The notes under the pieces are model-generated. The model did no database searches and was not told the origin of the DNA. It saw nothing but the letters and a program-made list of their open reading frames with translations. A stretch of DNA of 61,685 nucleotides. Origin: Fonsecaea monophora (Eukaryota; Ascomycota; Eurotiomycetes; Chaetothyriales; Herpotrichiellaceae). Shown here piece by piece: positions 51,824 through 61,685 of this stretch. A program made the position numbers and the translations under genes. Location of the stretch: positions 1 through 61,685 of the forward strand of contig NW_019174079.1 in NCBI RefSeq assembly GCF_001642475.1, in the 5' to 3' direction. Numbering within the stretch: the first letter of the stretch is position 1; the number at the start of each line of letters is the position of its first letter.

Positions 51824-53284
51824 ATGGAATACCTCTCGACGCTGCAGTCGCCCGTGGACGACCTGAAGCCGTCGCTGTTCGAACTGCTCTCGGAGCAACA
51901 GCTATCGGCGCTCCTCCCGCCCACGATCCGATACCTCCTCGCCCTCCTCACGCACCGATACCCGCGCTACCTGCTGCGCGTGCTGAACAACTACGACGAG
52001 GTGTATGCGCTGCTGTCACTCGCGGTCGAAAAGTACTACCTCGAGCAGTTTGGCGGCAGCTTCACCGAGAACTTTTACGGCCTCAAGCGCGAGAAGGTCC
52101 TCAGCCTGCGCGGCGGCGAGGTCAAGAGGACCCAGATCGCCGTCCCCGCCGAGGTCCGCGAGCGCCTAAAGCTCCAGGGCCGCGATGTCTGGAAGAACCT
52201 CGCCGTCTTGGTCGGCGTGCCTTATATCAAGCGCAAGTTGGACGAGAGCTATGATATCCACATCGCCCCGTCCGCGGGGTTGCTGATCAGTGGCGGAGGA
52301 GGAGGGCTGGGAGGAGTTGAAGGGAGGAGGTATCTGGACCGGGACGAACTACCGCCAAATCCTACGATAAAACAAAGGATCATGTGGTATTACAAGTGGT
52401 TTTTGCGGCATGTCTATCCGAGTCTGAATGCCGCCTACTATTTCAGCATCTTGGCCTTCAGCTTGGGGTACCTGTTTGATGGCACAAAATACTCCAGCCC
52501 ATTCCTTTGGATGGTGGCCACACGGATGAGGAGGATGGGCGCGGCAGATCAGCAGGCTATTGATGCCGCCAGAGAGGCTGCTGACAAGGCCATTGCCGCG
52601 AGCGCGGCCGGGAGACCGGGACAAGGGCTGAGTGGCCTCTTGAGTCCGCGCACGCTGTATCCCCGGCTACTGTCAAGCTTGAGGATCCTCCTGCCGACGA
52701 GTATCTTCGCATTGAAATTCCTAGAATGGTGGCACGCCAGTGATTTCTCGCGGCAGTTGACCCGCAAAGCCGCCGAAGGGTTGGAATTGCCGCCTCCCGT
52801 TGTCTCCGGGATGGAACTCGCTCGGAAGACCGCGCCGGAGCCACAAGGTCCCCTGCGCAGATTGACAACGAAGAACACCCCAGCCAAACGGACCCCGCCG
52901 GTCTCGAGCATCACTTTCCTTCCAATTTTTACAGTCCCGCCCCCACCGTCCAGCGACCTGTGTCCTATCTGTCTACATCCGATTTCCACGGCGGCGGCAT
53001 GCCAGACCGGCTACGTCTTCGACTACAAGTGCATATTCCAGTGGATCGAGGGGACGCATGAGCGACAGGAGGCATTTATGAAGGGCGAGAAAATGAGCGA
53101 GTGGGAAGACGACGATGACGAGGAGGAAGAGGGAGACGATGCAAACGGACGGCCAGGCGATGAGTCGAAAAAGGCGGAGCGCAAGAGCCGTGAGGGAAGC
53201 TGGGAGAGCGGCCAGGGAAGATGTGCCGTCACCGGCAGACGAGTCCTCGGCGGCACAAGCGGGTTGCGCAGAGTCATGGTTTGA
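51824..53284 (+). CDS. PEX12: Peroxisome import RING protein PEX12
   Basis: A 486-residue peroxisomal membrane E3 subunit of the Pex2-Pex10-Pex12 complex that ubiquitinates Pex5 for recycling. The N-terminal part with KPSLFELLSEQQLSALLPPTIRYLLALLTHRYPR, FYGLKRE and the membrane helices around YYKWFLRHVYPSLNAAYYFSILAFSLGYLF matches Pex12. The C-terminal incomplete RING starts at CPIC (380-383) and ends at CAVTG. Between them lies a ~45-residue acidic insertion. In GYVFDYKC the first Cys of the usual GYVFCY.C is Asp. There is one exon, and the ATG at 51824 is well placed. The 3' flank carries an open frame (53221-53823) that I reject. Confidence 0.92.
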   Translation: MEYLSTLQSPVDDLKPSLFELLSEQQLSALLPPTIRYLLALLTHRYPRYLLRVLNNYDEVYALLSLAVEKYYLEQFGGSFTENFYGLKREKVLSLRGGEVKRTQIAVPAEVRERLKLQGRDVWKNLAVLVGVPYIKRKLDESYDIHIAPSAGLLISGGGGGLGGVEGRRYLDRDELPPNPTIKQRIMWYYKWFLRHVYPSLNAAYYFSILAFSLGYLFDGTKYSSPFLWMVATRMRRMGAADQQAIDAAREAADKAIAASAAGRPGQGLSGLLSPRTLYPRLLSSLRILLPTSIFALKFLEWWHASDFSRQLTRKAAEGLELPPPVVSGMELARKTAPEPQGPLRRLTTKNTPAKRTPPVSSITFLPIFTVPPPPSSDLCPICLHPISTAAACQTGYVFDYKCIFQWIEGTHERQEAFMKGEKMSEWEDDDDEEEEGDDANGRPGDESKKAERKSREGSWESGQGRCAVTGRRVLGGTSGLRRVMV

Positions 53285-55135
53285 ATGGTCTCCAGCGTCC
53301 TGGCCTGGATTGTCAAGAACATGTGCAAAAGGAATCCTCAAGGGAACCTCCAATGGGGGATGTATCGTCTGGTCCACGCGAAGAGGCAATTTGCGTCAGT
53401 CTGATCGATGTTCCGTCGGAACATGGCATCAACTCCGAGCCTCTAAACACGAGACGGACCCAAGCGCCTCGCCATGAAGCGAACTCGATCGAAACAACCT
53501 CTACTTCGAACGACCTCTGTCTCAATCACGGCACCGCTGGCTTCGTAGGCACGACAACCTCTTCGGTAACACAATTGGACTTTTCCGAGGCGACAAAGAC
53601 GTATAATGGGAAGATTCACTCGCGCCACGGCTTGTTCATGGAGAGGAAGATGGTCTTCAAGCAGCCCGCACTCAGTGCCTGTGTCTGTGTCGATCCTAGA
53701 GACTCAATCTCGCGGCTTGACTCGCACGCAGGCACTTGTCATGTCGATCCGGTCATACCTTATCTGCTCCACCGTTTTGGATGGCATGTTTGGCCAACGC
53801 CCAGGCTGGCGAGCTATACATGACATCTTTGTGCGAGTACGCTAGCCGGGAGGCTTCATGAACGCCGCAATCTGCAGCTCACAAATGGTCACTCCGACGT
53901 CTCTCGTCTTTCATGGAGGCTGACGCATGAGACCCTGGATGGAATAGGACGCATCCGATACGTGAAGGGCAGTGTAGTCGATGATAGGATAGTCGGGGGT
54001 TCTGTTCTGACAGCTATTGATGTTTATGCTGCCGAGACCGAACACCCTTCCGAGGAGACGGTGGTGGGGGCCTGTGGAGGAACATACGCCGCTGGCTGAG
54101 CGTTGGGACTATTCAAGGACTTGCTGAAGATGGCCCTAAAGAGATTCGAGGTATTAAGACTCAGTAAAAGAGCCACTTGGGGCTTCTAAATCACAGAATC
54201 GAGATGTCTCTTGTTCGACCTATCCCGACGGACAAGGGGCTGAGGGAGGCAGGAAAGGCCTCAAGAGACAAGTCGAACCGATATAACTCCCCTTTGTTGG
54301 ACTGTCGCCCTTTCCATCTGTCGTGGATTCAAAGCTAGAGCCCACGAAGCAAAGAGCCACTGATTTAATGGCTATTCCAAATGAACCATCAGATGGTAAT
54401 AACTTGCAATCGTGTCTGTTTTCCATTGCCCAACCCATCTCCGCAATACCTCTTTGGGCCGTCGTTTGTCGCCAACCACCACGAGCAAACGAGCAAAGCA
54501 CAGCAATGCGGCAGCGAAGTGGCAACCCCGTCAATTTCCCTGCGTGTCTCTCTTCTTAAAACCAAGCTTTTCTGGTGGGCGCGGGCGGTGCCCAGTGCGA
54601 CGAGGGGGTGCCTTGTTTGCGGAGCGAGCCGTCCGTGTGCTTCTTCCTGCGTTCTCGGCCACAAGGACTCGGTAATGATTCTTTTCTCAAACAGAGCTGT
54701 GGGTGGGCGTCCTAGTCGAGTTTATCCGGACTGCCCTTCGAGGCTGAGGAAATGACCGTCGTCGAGCCTTGCAAAAGCCGAGTGGGAGGAACGAGAGCCA
54801 TGTTGACAGAGAGAGAATGGGTGACGGCCCTGCATAGTTCATGGTATCTTACTGGGACCTCTCACTCTTGACTGGCGTTGCTGTCCTTGTTCGGGCATAG
54901 CGTTATTATACCGAGTCCGTCGTATGTCTCAAAGGAATTTTACAAGGACACTATTGGATGAGGCTGAAATGGGCTGGTCAGTTGGGCTCAACGAGCAACG
55001 CGGGGCAGTGCTTTTCAGCCTCATCGCCGCATTGCTCTCTTCTCCCGCCTGTGCCTCTCCTCCATCTCTCCATCTTCGCTCTCTGTCATCTGTCATTCTC
55101 ATTCAGTGTCGTTGTCTTTGTCAAGCGCAGCCTCA
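53285..55135. promoter_or_regulatory. Intergenic: PEX12 3' flank and NLR-like gene promoter
   Basis: About 1.85 kb without a recognisable gene. TACCGAG-type words occur at 54909-54916. The stretch 55010-55130 is C/T-rich and looks like the leader of the next gene. Open frames from TTG/GTG codons are not supported. Confidence 0.45.
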
Positions 55136-58100
55136 ATGACAGACCCGTTGTCCGTTGCTACCGGAGTGGCGGGGCTGTTATCATTGGGGTTGCAAGTGAC
55201 CGAATCTCTCTTCGAGTTCTACACTGCCTACAAAGGTCAAGATGCCGATGTGGCTCGCACTACCACAAAGGTCGAAGGTCTCCTGACGATATTCCGGAAC
55301 CTCGAGGCAGCGCTGCGGGAGCGGACATTTCAGCCGAACGAGCAGGACATCGTCAAGAATATCGAGTCGTGTATTCAAACGTGTAAAGACGCCATTGGAG
55401 AACTACAAGACGAGTGCAAGAAACTAAGCCGAGGTTCTGCTGGTGATATCAAGGGGTCTCTCAAAGTCGCAGGGCGACGAGTGGCCTACCCATTCCGCAA
55501 AAGTACGCTACAGAAACTGGATGAAGACATTGGCGAGATACGTGATAACCTGTCACTGGCACTGGACGTGCTCCAGCTCAAGGATCAAAAGAAGGCCCAA
55601 GACGACATCGCCGACCTCAAACTGCTGCTCAGACATGTCAGTGCATCACAGCTCTCAACGTCAGTCCGCGAGTGGCTCAAAGCCCCGGATGCGAGTGTCA
55701 ACCACAATGCTGCGTGCGCGAAGCGCCACCCAGGCACCGGCATGTGGTTCATCAATGGATCGTTCTTTACCACATGGCTGAGGCAGGATGGATCCTTCCT
55801 CTGGCTGAATGGCCCGGCGGGATGTGGTAAGTCGCTGTTATGCGCCTCTGCCATTCAACATACCTTTCGTCAGAAGCACTCGATGGTGAATGTGGGCATT
55901 GCTTTTTTCTACTTCACCTTTAGTGACGATTCTAAGCAAGACGAGTCTGCAATGCTACGGGCTCTCCTCTTACAGCTCTCCGGTCAGCTTTCCAACGGTC
56001 CAGCACTCCTCGACCGCATACGGACTTCGTCCACGGTTGCGACCCCTCCCACAGACTCTTTACTCGAGCACCTCCGAGATCTGATACGAAGGTTTCATCA
56101 TGTTTATATCTTGCTGGACGCTCTGGACGAGTGTCCCCGATACTCTCAACGGGACCGGGTCTTGAATGCGTTGCAGGAGATGAGGAAGTGGTCACTGCCA
56201 GGATTGCACCTTCTAGTCACTAGCCGAGATGAACTAGACATTCGCGTTTCGCTGAACCCGGATCAAAACCAAATGCTGATCATGAAGAATGCCGGAATTG
56301 ACCAAGATATCAGCGATTTTATCTCGAGCCAACTTGAGGTCGATCCCAAACTCCGAAGGTGGCAGCAGCATCATGGACGAATCAAAAGTGCGCTCACTGA
56401 TCGAGCTCAGGGCGTGTAAGTGACTCGCTTACTGTGACAATATCAGCTTTCCAGTTAACACACTTGGTTAGATTCCGGTGGGTCGAATGCCAGTTTGAGT
56501 CTCTCAGGCGATGTCCTCGTAGCGAAAACCACCTCGATCGCTGCCTCCGCTCCTTACCACGAGGTTTGGATGAGACATACGAGCGCATGCTGTGTAACAT
56601 CGATGAAGACTGCGTGGAGGACGCCCGGCGAATTCTAACCCTACTATGCTTCTCCACCCGGCCTCTAAAAATACCAGAGCTTATTGACGGAATTGCTGTC
56701 AACCTCAATGAGCCTGCAGGGCTGGATCGTCGACGTCGTCTACATGACGCAGACGACATTCGCACTATTTGCCCCGGCCTGATCGAGATAAGATTCGACG
56801 AGGTTCATCGGCCATGGGGCAACCGGGGATACGACAATGTCCGAGTGACACCAAATGTCCGCCTGGCTCACTTCTCTGTTCAGGAGTACCTTGAATCTGA
56901 TCGGATTACGAAGCAAAAGGCAGCGTCTTTTGCATTGCAGAGTGGTCCTGCCAACGCAGAGATTGCACAGATATACCTGGTGTACCTCTTGGAGCCCGGG
57001 CTGTCGCTGAATTGGGCGAGTACTAAGAGGTTTCCCTTATCTCTTTTAGCTGCTCAGTGTTGGTGTGACCACTACAGAAACGCTGGAAATGCGATGTCCT
57101 CCTTGAACGGACTGATATTGCGCTTGTTTCGCCAACCAGACACTCTCCACACCTGGATGAGGTTGAATAACGCAGACAAAGCACGTTCCTTTCAGATCTG
57201 GCTTGAGCTTATGCATGAGCCATGGTCCCCAGCTCTACCAATTCTCTTTGCCACGTTTTTGGGGCTTGATGGAGTTCTACTAGAGCTACTGGCTCTTGAA
57301 GAGAAGACTAAAGACAGGCGAGATCTGATAAATAGCTTGATTGGACGCCGGCCGCTTTTTGCCTTGGGTGTGGCAGCAGAGAATGGTCATGAAAAGCTGG
57401 TGCGGTTGCTCCTCGATGCAGGCGCGGATGTAAGTGCTGGACGCCACAGGGCATTGAGGAGAGCATCAGAAAATAGCCACACGAGCGTGGTCAGAATGCT
57501 CCTTGATGCTGACCCGCATCGAGGAGGGCTAGATGAAGCACTCAAAGGAGCAATAACTCCATATAGAGTGCACAAAGACATTTCGAAGATGCTTCTAGAG
57601 GCTGGGGCAGATCCGAATGGCTGTGTGGAGGGGTATACGACTCTGCTAGCGTGGGCGTCATTACTAGGCGACAATGAGGCGGTTCAATTACTGCTCAACG
57701 CTGGGGCAGATGCCAGTGCCGTGGGACGCAGAGATGAGTCTGCGCTATTACTTGCGGTGCGAAACGGGAATGAGAATGTGGTCAAGTCACTCTTGAGTGC
57801 TGGCGCAGAAGTCAATGCTGTATCTTGTGACAGTACTGCATTACAAGAAGCAGTGGAGTATTTTTGTTCTACGAAAATGTTACAGGTACTGTTAAGCGCT
57901 GGAGCAGATGTCAATGCCGTGAGTTTCAGCCGTTGTACCCCTCTACAGGTGGCATCAAGACACGCTTGGCCGGAGGGGGTGAAAATCCTATTGAATGCTG
58001 GCGCAGATGTTAACCCCAAGAAAAGTTACAGAACTACTGCATTATACGAAGCAGTGATGAGCTGCTCTGTGGAAGTGGTGAAGATGTTGTTAGGCGCTGG

Positions 58101-58488
58101 AGCAGATATTGATCCTCTGGACTTCAGACGGAGTCTTCTACACAGGGCATCAAGAACCGGCCAAGGGGAGATGGTGGAGGTCCTGTTGGATGCTGGTGCA
58201 GACATCAACGCCACGGAGAGTTCCCGTACTGCATTACACGAAGCAGCAATGCGTGACTCTACGGAAGTGGTAGAGATACTGTTGAATGCTGGTGCAGACA
58301 TCAATGCCGTGAGCGGCCTATTTGATACTCCTCTCGAGAGGGCATCGAGATTAGGCCAGTGGGAGGTGGTGGAGGTCCTGCTGAATGCTGGCGCCATCGA
58401 TGAAGGGGGGAAAGCTCGACAAGCCCTCGAAACGAGAATCCCGCTCAAGGAAGAAAAGTGGGGCGAGGATTGGGAGGGAGACACATAA
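55136..58488 (+). CDS. HeLo-like/NACHT/ankyrin STAND protein (fungal NLR-like)
   Basis: Two exons, 55136-56415 and 56472-58488 (intron 56 nt), giving 1098 residues. The N-terminal ~110 residues (MTDPLSVATGVAGLLSLGLQ...) fit the Helo-like fungal N-terminal domain, related to HeLo/pore-forming cell-death domains. The NACHT NTPase has Walker A GPAGCGKS (226-233), Walker B LLDALDEC (326-333) and a sensor in LLVTSRDE. After the intron, FRWVECQFESLRRC matches the usual post-NACHT segment. The C-terminus holds eleven ankyrin-like repeats (about 725-1075), mostly of 33 codons. In known fungal NLRs such proteins act in non-self recognition and regulated cell death. The true ATG is 55136. It is convergent with the flavin monooxygenase, 260 nt away. 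Confidence 0.93.
57367..58420 (+). repeat. Ankyrin repeat array in the NLR-like gene
   Basis: A GCTGGxGCAGA-type core returns at 57700, 57799, 57898, 57997, 58096, 58192, 58288 and 58387: spacings 99, 99, 99, 99, 96, 96 and 99 nt, that is 32-33 codons. Less regular repeats precede them. The last copies share long near-identical blocks (for example 58186-58214 and 58282-58310), more alike than the earlier ones. Confidence 0.9.
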
Positions 58489-58748
58489 ACGGTGGCGGCG
58501 TTACTAGCTTTTGTTCTTGATCATGCTGGGGTTCTCACTCGAGAGATCTCGAGAGGGGAAGAATGTGCACGGTGTATAATGGGAGTGGACTGCTCGCAGG
58601 TACTGGAGTGTGACTGTTTTGACGCGCTTTTTCCTTCTGAATCGACACTATCTTGTACAATCGAGACACCATTTCATCAGTTCACGAGTACAACAGGGAC
58701 TCGAACAACAAAACTTGGTCTCCACAACTGTCCCCACTCCTGCCTGTT

Positions 58749-60683
58749 TTATGGCAAGTAGAGATCCGACAGCCGCCACGGGCAGTCGTGCAAGGCAAAG
58801 AGCTTTGGACGAAGCAGACGAACCCACGCAGGAGGGAGGCGATACCCGAGGACAGTGAGGACCGCATTGATCGCGAAGAGGGGGATCGAGAGGATGCGCT
58901 GGGCATAGTACGTCGGGATGGACCAGAGGACGAGCAGCACAAAGCCGGGAGTGATGGCGGTCGATTTCCACAGGTTCACGCGGGCCAGGACGCCGTCGAG
59001 CAACGCGGGATTGGCGCCAGGCCCGCGTCGGCGATACCACACGGCCCAGTGTGGGTAGAACCACCACTTGATCAGCAGGGCGTCGTGGAGCACGAAGAAC
59101 CCGGCCGTCGACGCCGCCCAGATCATCGCCAGCAGCGGCAGCGGCAGCGGCAGCGGCAGCGGCAGCGATAGCAGCAGTGGTGGAGGCGAGGACGTCGGGC
59201 AGCATAGCTGGACAGCCATGAGCAGGACCGTCGCCATGTGTAGATTGACCAGCAGCACGCAGGCCGCTGGCAGTCTCGGCTCGCAGCCGATGCGCCGTGC
59301 CACGCTCTCCAGGAACGCGTTGTAGTCGACCAGCGTGTGCAGATTCGGGCTGAGGGAGTAGTACGTGCGCGAGGCGGCGGCGTCTCGCTGGGCCCGAGCA
59401 GCGTAGTCGGGCGGCAGGTCTCTCTCGCCCCGAAGCAGCTGTGCGATGTATCGGCTCAGCATCTCGGCCATGACGGGTACGCCGCCCTGGTGCGGTCGTG
59501 CATAGCCCACGAAGAAGAGACAGTGTCCCAAACCCTCGGGGAAGCAGTGCAGATACCACGAGCGAGGGTTGGGCGAGAGGCTCTGATTTCCTGGCAGACG
59601 GATCCAAGGGAACTCGACGCGGAAGCCGGTGCAGAGAACCACGGCGTCGAACTCGCGCTGCTGCGTCGTCGATGTGCCGTCGACAACAGCACAAGAGTGA
59701 AACTCACAGCTGCGACCGCGAGTTGACACGGTCGGCGCCACAAGCACCTCAATCTTGCCGCCTTGTAGCGCCTCACACATGCGCTGGTTCTTGGTGACAT
59801 AGGTGGCTTGGTCGTTCCGTAGAAGGGCAGAGGCGGTGCTGGCCAGCGACATGTGTGAGAGGGTGCGGTTCAGCACGGGCGTGCACCAGAGAAGCCTGCG
59901 GAAGACGCCGTACGCAAACACGTTCTGTGCGGCGCTCATGCGGTTGGTCGTGGCGGCCTCGAGGAAGCCGTTGGCGGGGAAATCGACCGTCATGTTTGCG
60001 GCCACCTGTTCCATCTCGTCCTTCTTGTTGAGGTAGCGAGGGCCGACGCAGATGGGCCGTCGAAGCCACACCGTGACATGAGGCGACAGTTCTCCCAGCT
60101 CGGCGGACAGGTCGGCACCGCTTTCTCCGCCGCCCACCACCAGGACTTTCATCTTCTTCGCCGCCACCTCTTGCTTGAAGGCTTCGTCATACTGCGACGA
60201 ATGGATCATGCGGCCTGTGAACCCCGACAGACATGCGGGTGGTGTATTGGGGAGTCCATTCGACCCGGTGGCGACGATCAGGGCGTCGGCCTGGACACAC
60301 AGAGTGAAGTGCTCCGAGTCCGTCAAACTTTGAATCTGGACCTCCAACGACCACACCCCGTCCTCTCCCAAGGTGGCGCTGCGCACCTCCGCGTGGTATC
60401 TGATATGTCGGTCGAGGTCGAAGTGGCGGGCATATTGGTCGAGGTAGGACAGGTATTCTTGGGCCGTGGAATAATGCAGCCTCGTCGGGTCGGGGAAGTC
60501 GGAGAAGGCCATGGCCCAGTTGCTGATGGTGAGGTGCAGGTTCGGGTATGCCGTTGCACTGGCAAACACGCCGCCCAGTCGTCCCGACCGCTCAAACAGG
60601 ACCGCCTCGTGTCCGCTCTCGACCATCTCTTTCAGGGCCACGAGGCCGCAGGGGCCCGCGCCTACAATCACCACACGTACCAT
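58749..60683 (-). CDS. Flavin-containing monooxygenase with hydrophobic C-terminal tail
   Basis: A 644-residue FMO-like enzyme. FAD-binding GAGPCGL (8-14), the FMO-identifying pattern FTGRMIHSSQY, NADPH-binding GGGESGAD and the ATG/CTGF motif (VLCTGF) are all present. It probably oxygenates a small N- or S-containing or carbonyl substrate. The last ~175 residues are unusual: about four hydrophobic stretches that suggest a membrane domain, including a LPLPLPLPLPL run encoded by a GGCAGC microsatellite (59130-59175). The ATG at 60683 opens a clean FAD motif. The role is unclear, perhaps in specialised metabolism. It faces the NLR-like gene tail to tail. Confidence 0.87.
   Translation of the reverse strand: MVRVVIVGAGPCGLVALKEMVESGHEAVLFERSGRLGGVFASATAYPNLHLTISNWAMAFSDFPDPTRLHYSTAQEYLSYLDQYARHFDLDRHIRYHAEVRSATLGEDGVWSLEVQIQSLTDSEHFTLCVQADALIVATGSNGLPNTPPACLSGFTGRMIHSSQYDEAFKQEVAAKKMKVLVVGGGESGADLSAELGELSPHVTVWLRRPICVGPRYLNKKDEMEQVAANMTVDFPANGFLEAATTNRMSAAQNVFAYGVFRRLLWCTPVLNRTLSHMSLASTASALLRNDQATYVTKNQRMCEALQGGKIEVLVAPTVSTRGRSCEFHSCAVVDGTSTTQQREFDAVVLCTGFRVEFPWIRLPGNQSLSPNPRSWYLHCFPEGLGHCLFFVGYARPHQGGVPVMAEMLSRYIAQLLRGERDLPPDYAARAQRDAAASRTYYSLSPNLHTLVDYNAFLESVARRIGCEPRLPAACVLLVNLHMATVLLMAVQLCCPTSSPPPLLLSLPLPLPLPLPLLAMIWAASTAGFFVLHDALLIKWWFYPHWAVWYRRRGPGANPALLDGVLARVNLWKSTAITPGFVLLVLWSIPTYYAQRILSIPLFAINAVLTVLGYRLPPAWVRLLRPKLFALHDCPWRLSDLYLP
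59130..59175 (-). repeat. Hexanucleotide microsatellite coding Leu-Pro repeats
   Basis: About six GGCAGC units on the plus strand, flanked by GCAGCAG-like units. On the minus strand they code alternate Leu and Pro. Length change in six-base steps would keep the frame. Confidence 0.85.
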
Positions 60684-61685
60684 TGCGCACGACAGGAGGT
60701 GAGAGGGTTTGAGAGGGTGGGAAAAAAATACAGAATAGAGAAAGGCCGTTTGAAGAAAGAAAGAAAGAGACGAGAAAGGGGGTGAGAAAGGGGCAAATGG
60801 TAGAACGAACCCGGAGGGATGATCCTGACCTCACATTTTTTTTTTCTTCGTCGGAGAGGCGATATCGAAACACTGGTTTCAGGTCCTACCCTACCCTACC
60901 TCGTTGACCGTGTGATGTGACACTCGACACTCGATCCCGTCGTTCACACAACTCCAAGACGCCCTCGAAGAAGGCGAGAAGCCAATGAGCTGCAAAAGGC
61001 AACTGAACACACACAACGGTGCTAGCGTCGGGATGGCCTTGAGAATCATGACATTGTCGGAGCGCCGTCATAGCCGACTACCCAAGCCACATGGGATTTC
61101 CTGGCCTGGTTCGACCGCAATCGGTCATTGTCTGTTACTTTTGGTTGTGACTCTCTGGGGCCTCGTCTCAGTTCAGAAGATTTCACCGCTCTTCCTGGAG
61201 CTGACGGCAAAGGCGATGTCGTTTCACAACCCGAACAGTCCATTTCCCCGACAATGCAGACAAATAGACGGTGGATCTTCTGCGAGTGCATATGTTGGAT
61301 GATGTTGGATACGAGGCAAGGCGAAACTAGACGAGACGAGACGAGACGCACAGGTTTCATTGGATGCTGGGCCTGGTTCAAGAGCTTCGGGGACCCTCTT
61401 TTCTTTGGCTCTCGTGGAGACAAGCGATGTTTACTCTGAATGGATATTCGTGCGAGCCGATATTAGGTAGGCATTTTGACCGACATGGCTTTTTCGACTC
61501 GACCATGCTTCCATCAGCTCTACGGAGCCTTCGTAACTCTGGAGAGAAACCCACGTTTGACGTCAACCGCCCCTATCTCCACATATAGCCCCAGTAGCTA
61601 GCAGCCAGCAGCCAGCAGCACCAGTGGCCCGCCTTGATCGGCCTTACTCGTACGTATGTATGAGTTTTTGGGGGGGGGGGGGGTT
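60684..61685. other. Promoter of the flavin monooxygenase and right window end
   Basis: The FMO leader lies next to 60684 and is purine-rich on the plus strand. An AGACG-type pentanucleotide repeats about four times at 61327-61347. The window ends in a G14 run (61670-61683). Open frames here show no similarity to known proteins. Confidence 0.5.

Noticed and set aside
53221..53823. 200-codon frame after PEX12
   Set aside because: Overlaps the end of PEX12 in another frame, starts with a non-ATG codon and has no recognised domain.

Overview
This window is nuclear DNA of a filamentous ascomycete (Pezizomycotina). The evidence is about 24 protein genes on both strands, short introns (48-118 nt, one proposed at 356 nt) with gtaagt/gtgagt donors and cag/tag acceptors, and gene families typical of these moulds: a HeLo-like/NACHT/ankyrin STAND protein, a GPI-anchored wall protein, GH17 and GH47 enzymes, a secreted-looking ureohydrolase and an Mx-type dynamin. 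An order-level placement (perhaps Eurotiomycetes) is only a guess. No rRNA, tRNA, transposase or CRISPR array was recognised.

Layout. 0.7-14.6 kb: SUN-domain nuclear envelope protein (-), PI31/Fub1 proteasome regulator (+), five-exon PP2A catalytic subunit (+), six-exon agmatinase-like ureohydrolase (-), MATE transporter (-), TTI2 (+). 15-25.5 kb: FIG4 phosphoinositide phosphatase (-), acyl-CoA dehydrogenase ending in AKL (+), CCA1 tRNA nucleotidyltransferase (-), dephospho-CoA kinase (+), bZIP factor (-). 26.4-37.9 kb: GH17 glucanase-like protein (-), GH47 mannosidase (+), ESF2 (-), 3-hydroxyisobutyryl-CoA hydrolase (-), NMD3 (+), eIF2alpha-kinase-like protein (+). 39.4-47.6 kb: GPI wall protein (+), ATF/CREB bZIP with a long ATG-free leader (+), a Cys-rich/UBA protein of unknown role (-). 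48.9-60.7 kb: Mx-like dynamin (+), PEX12 (+), HeLo-like/NACHT/ankyrin protein (+), membrane-tailed flavin monooxygenase (-).

Most genes are housekeeping and do not form an operon or an obvious biosynthetic cluster. Loose themes are ribosome/translation (CCA1, ESF2, NMD3, eIF2alpha kinase), TOR/stress signalling (TTI2, PP2A, ATF bZIP) and peroxisome (ACAD-AKL, HIBCH-ARL, PEX12).

The items most worth a second look are a nest of perfect hairpins at 28-113, a 15-nt microexon in the ureohydrolase, three short stop-free introns of length 3n hidden in open frames, an 879-nt ATG-free leader before the ATF-type bZIP gene, a recurrent TACTCGGTAC palindrome in intergenic DNA, and the NLR-like receptor facing a flavin monooxygenase at 55-60.7 kb. 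Exon boundaries were derived by eye from splice signals, frame continuity and family motifs; none is confirmed by transcripts.
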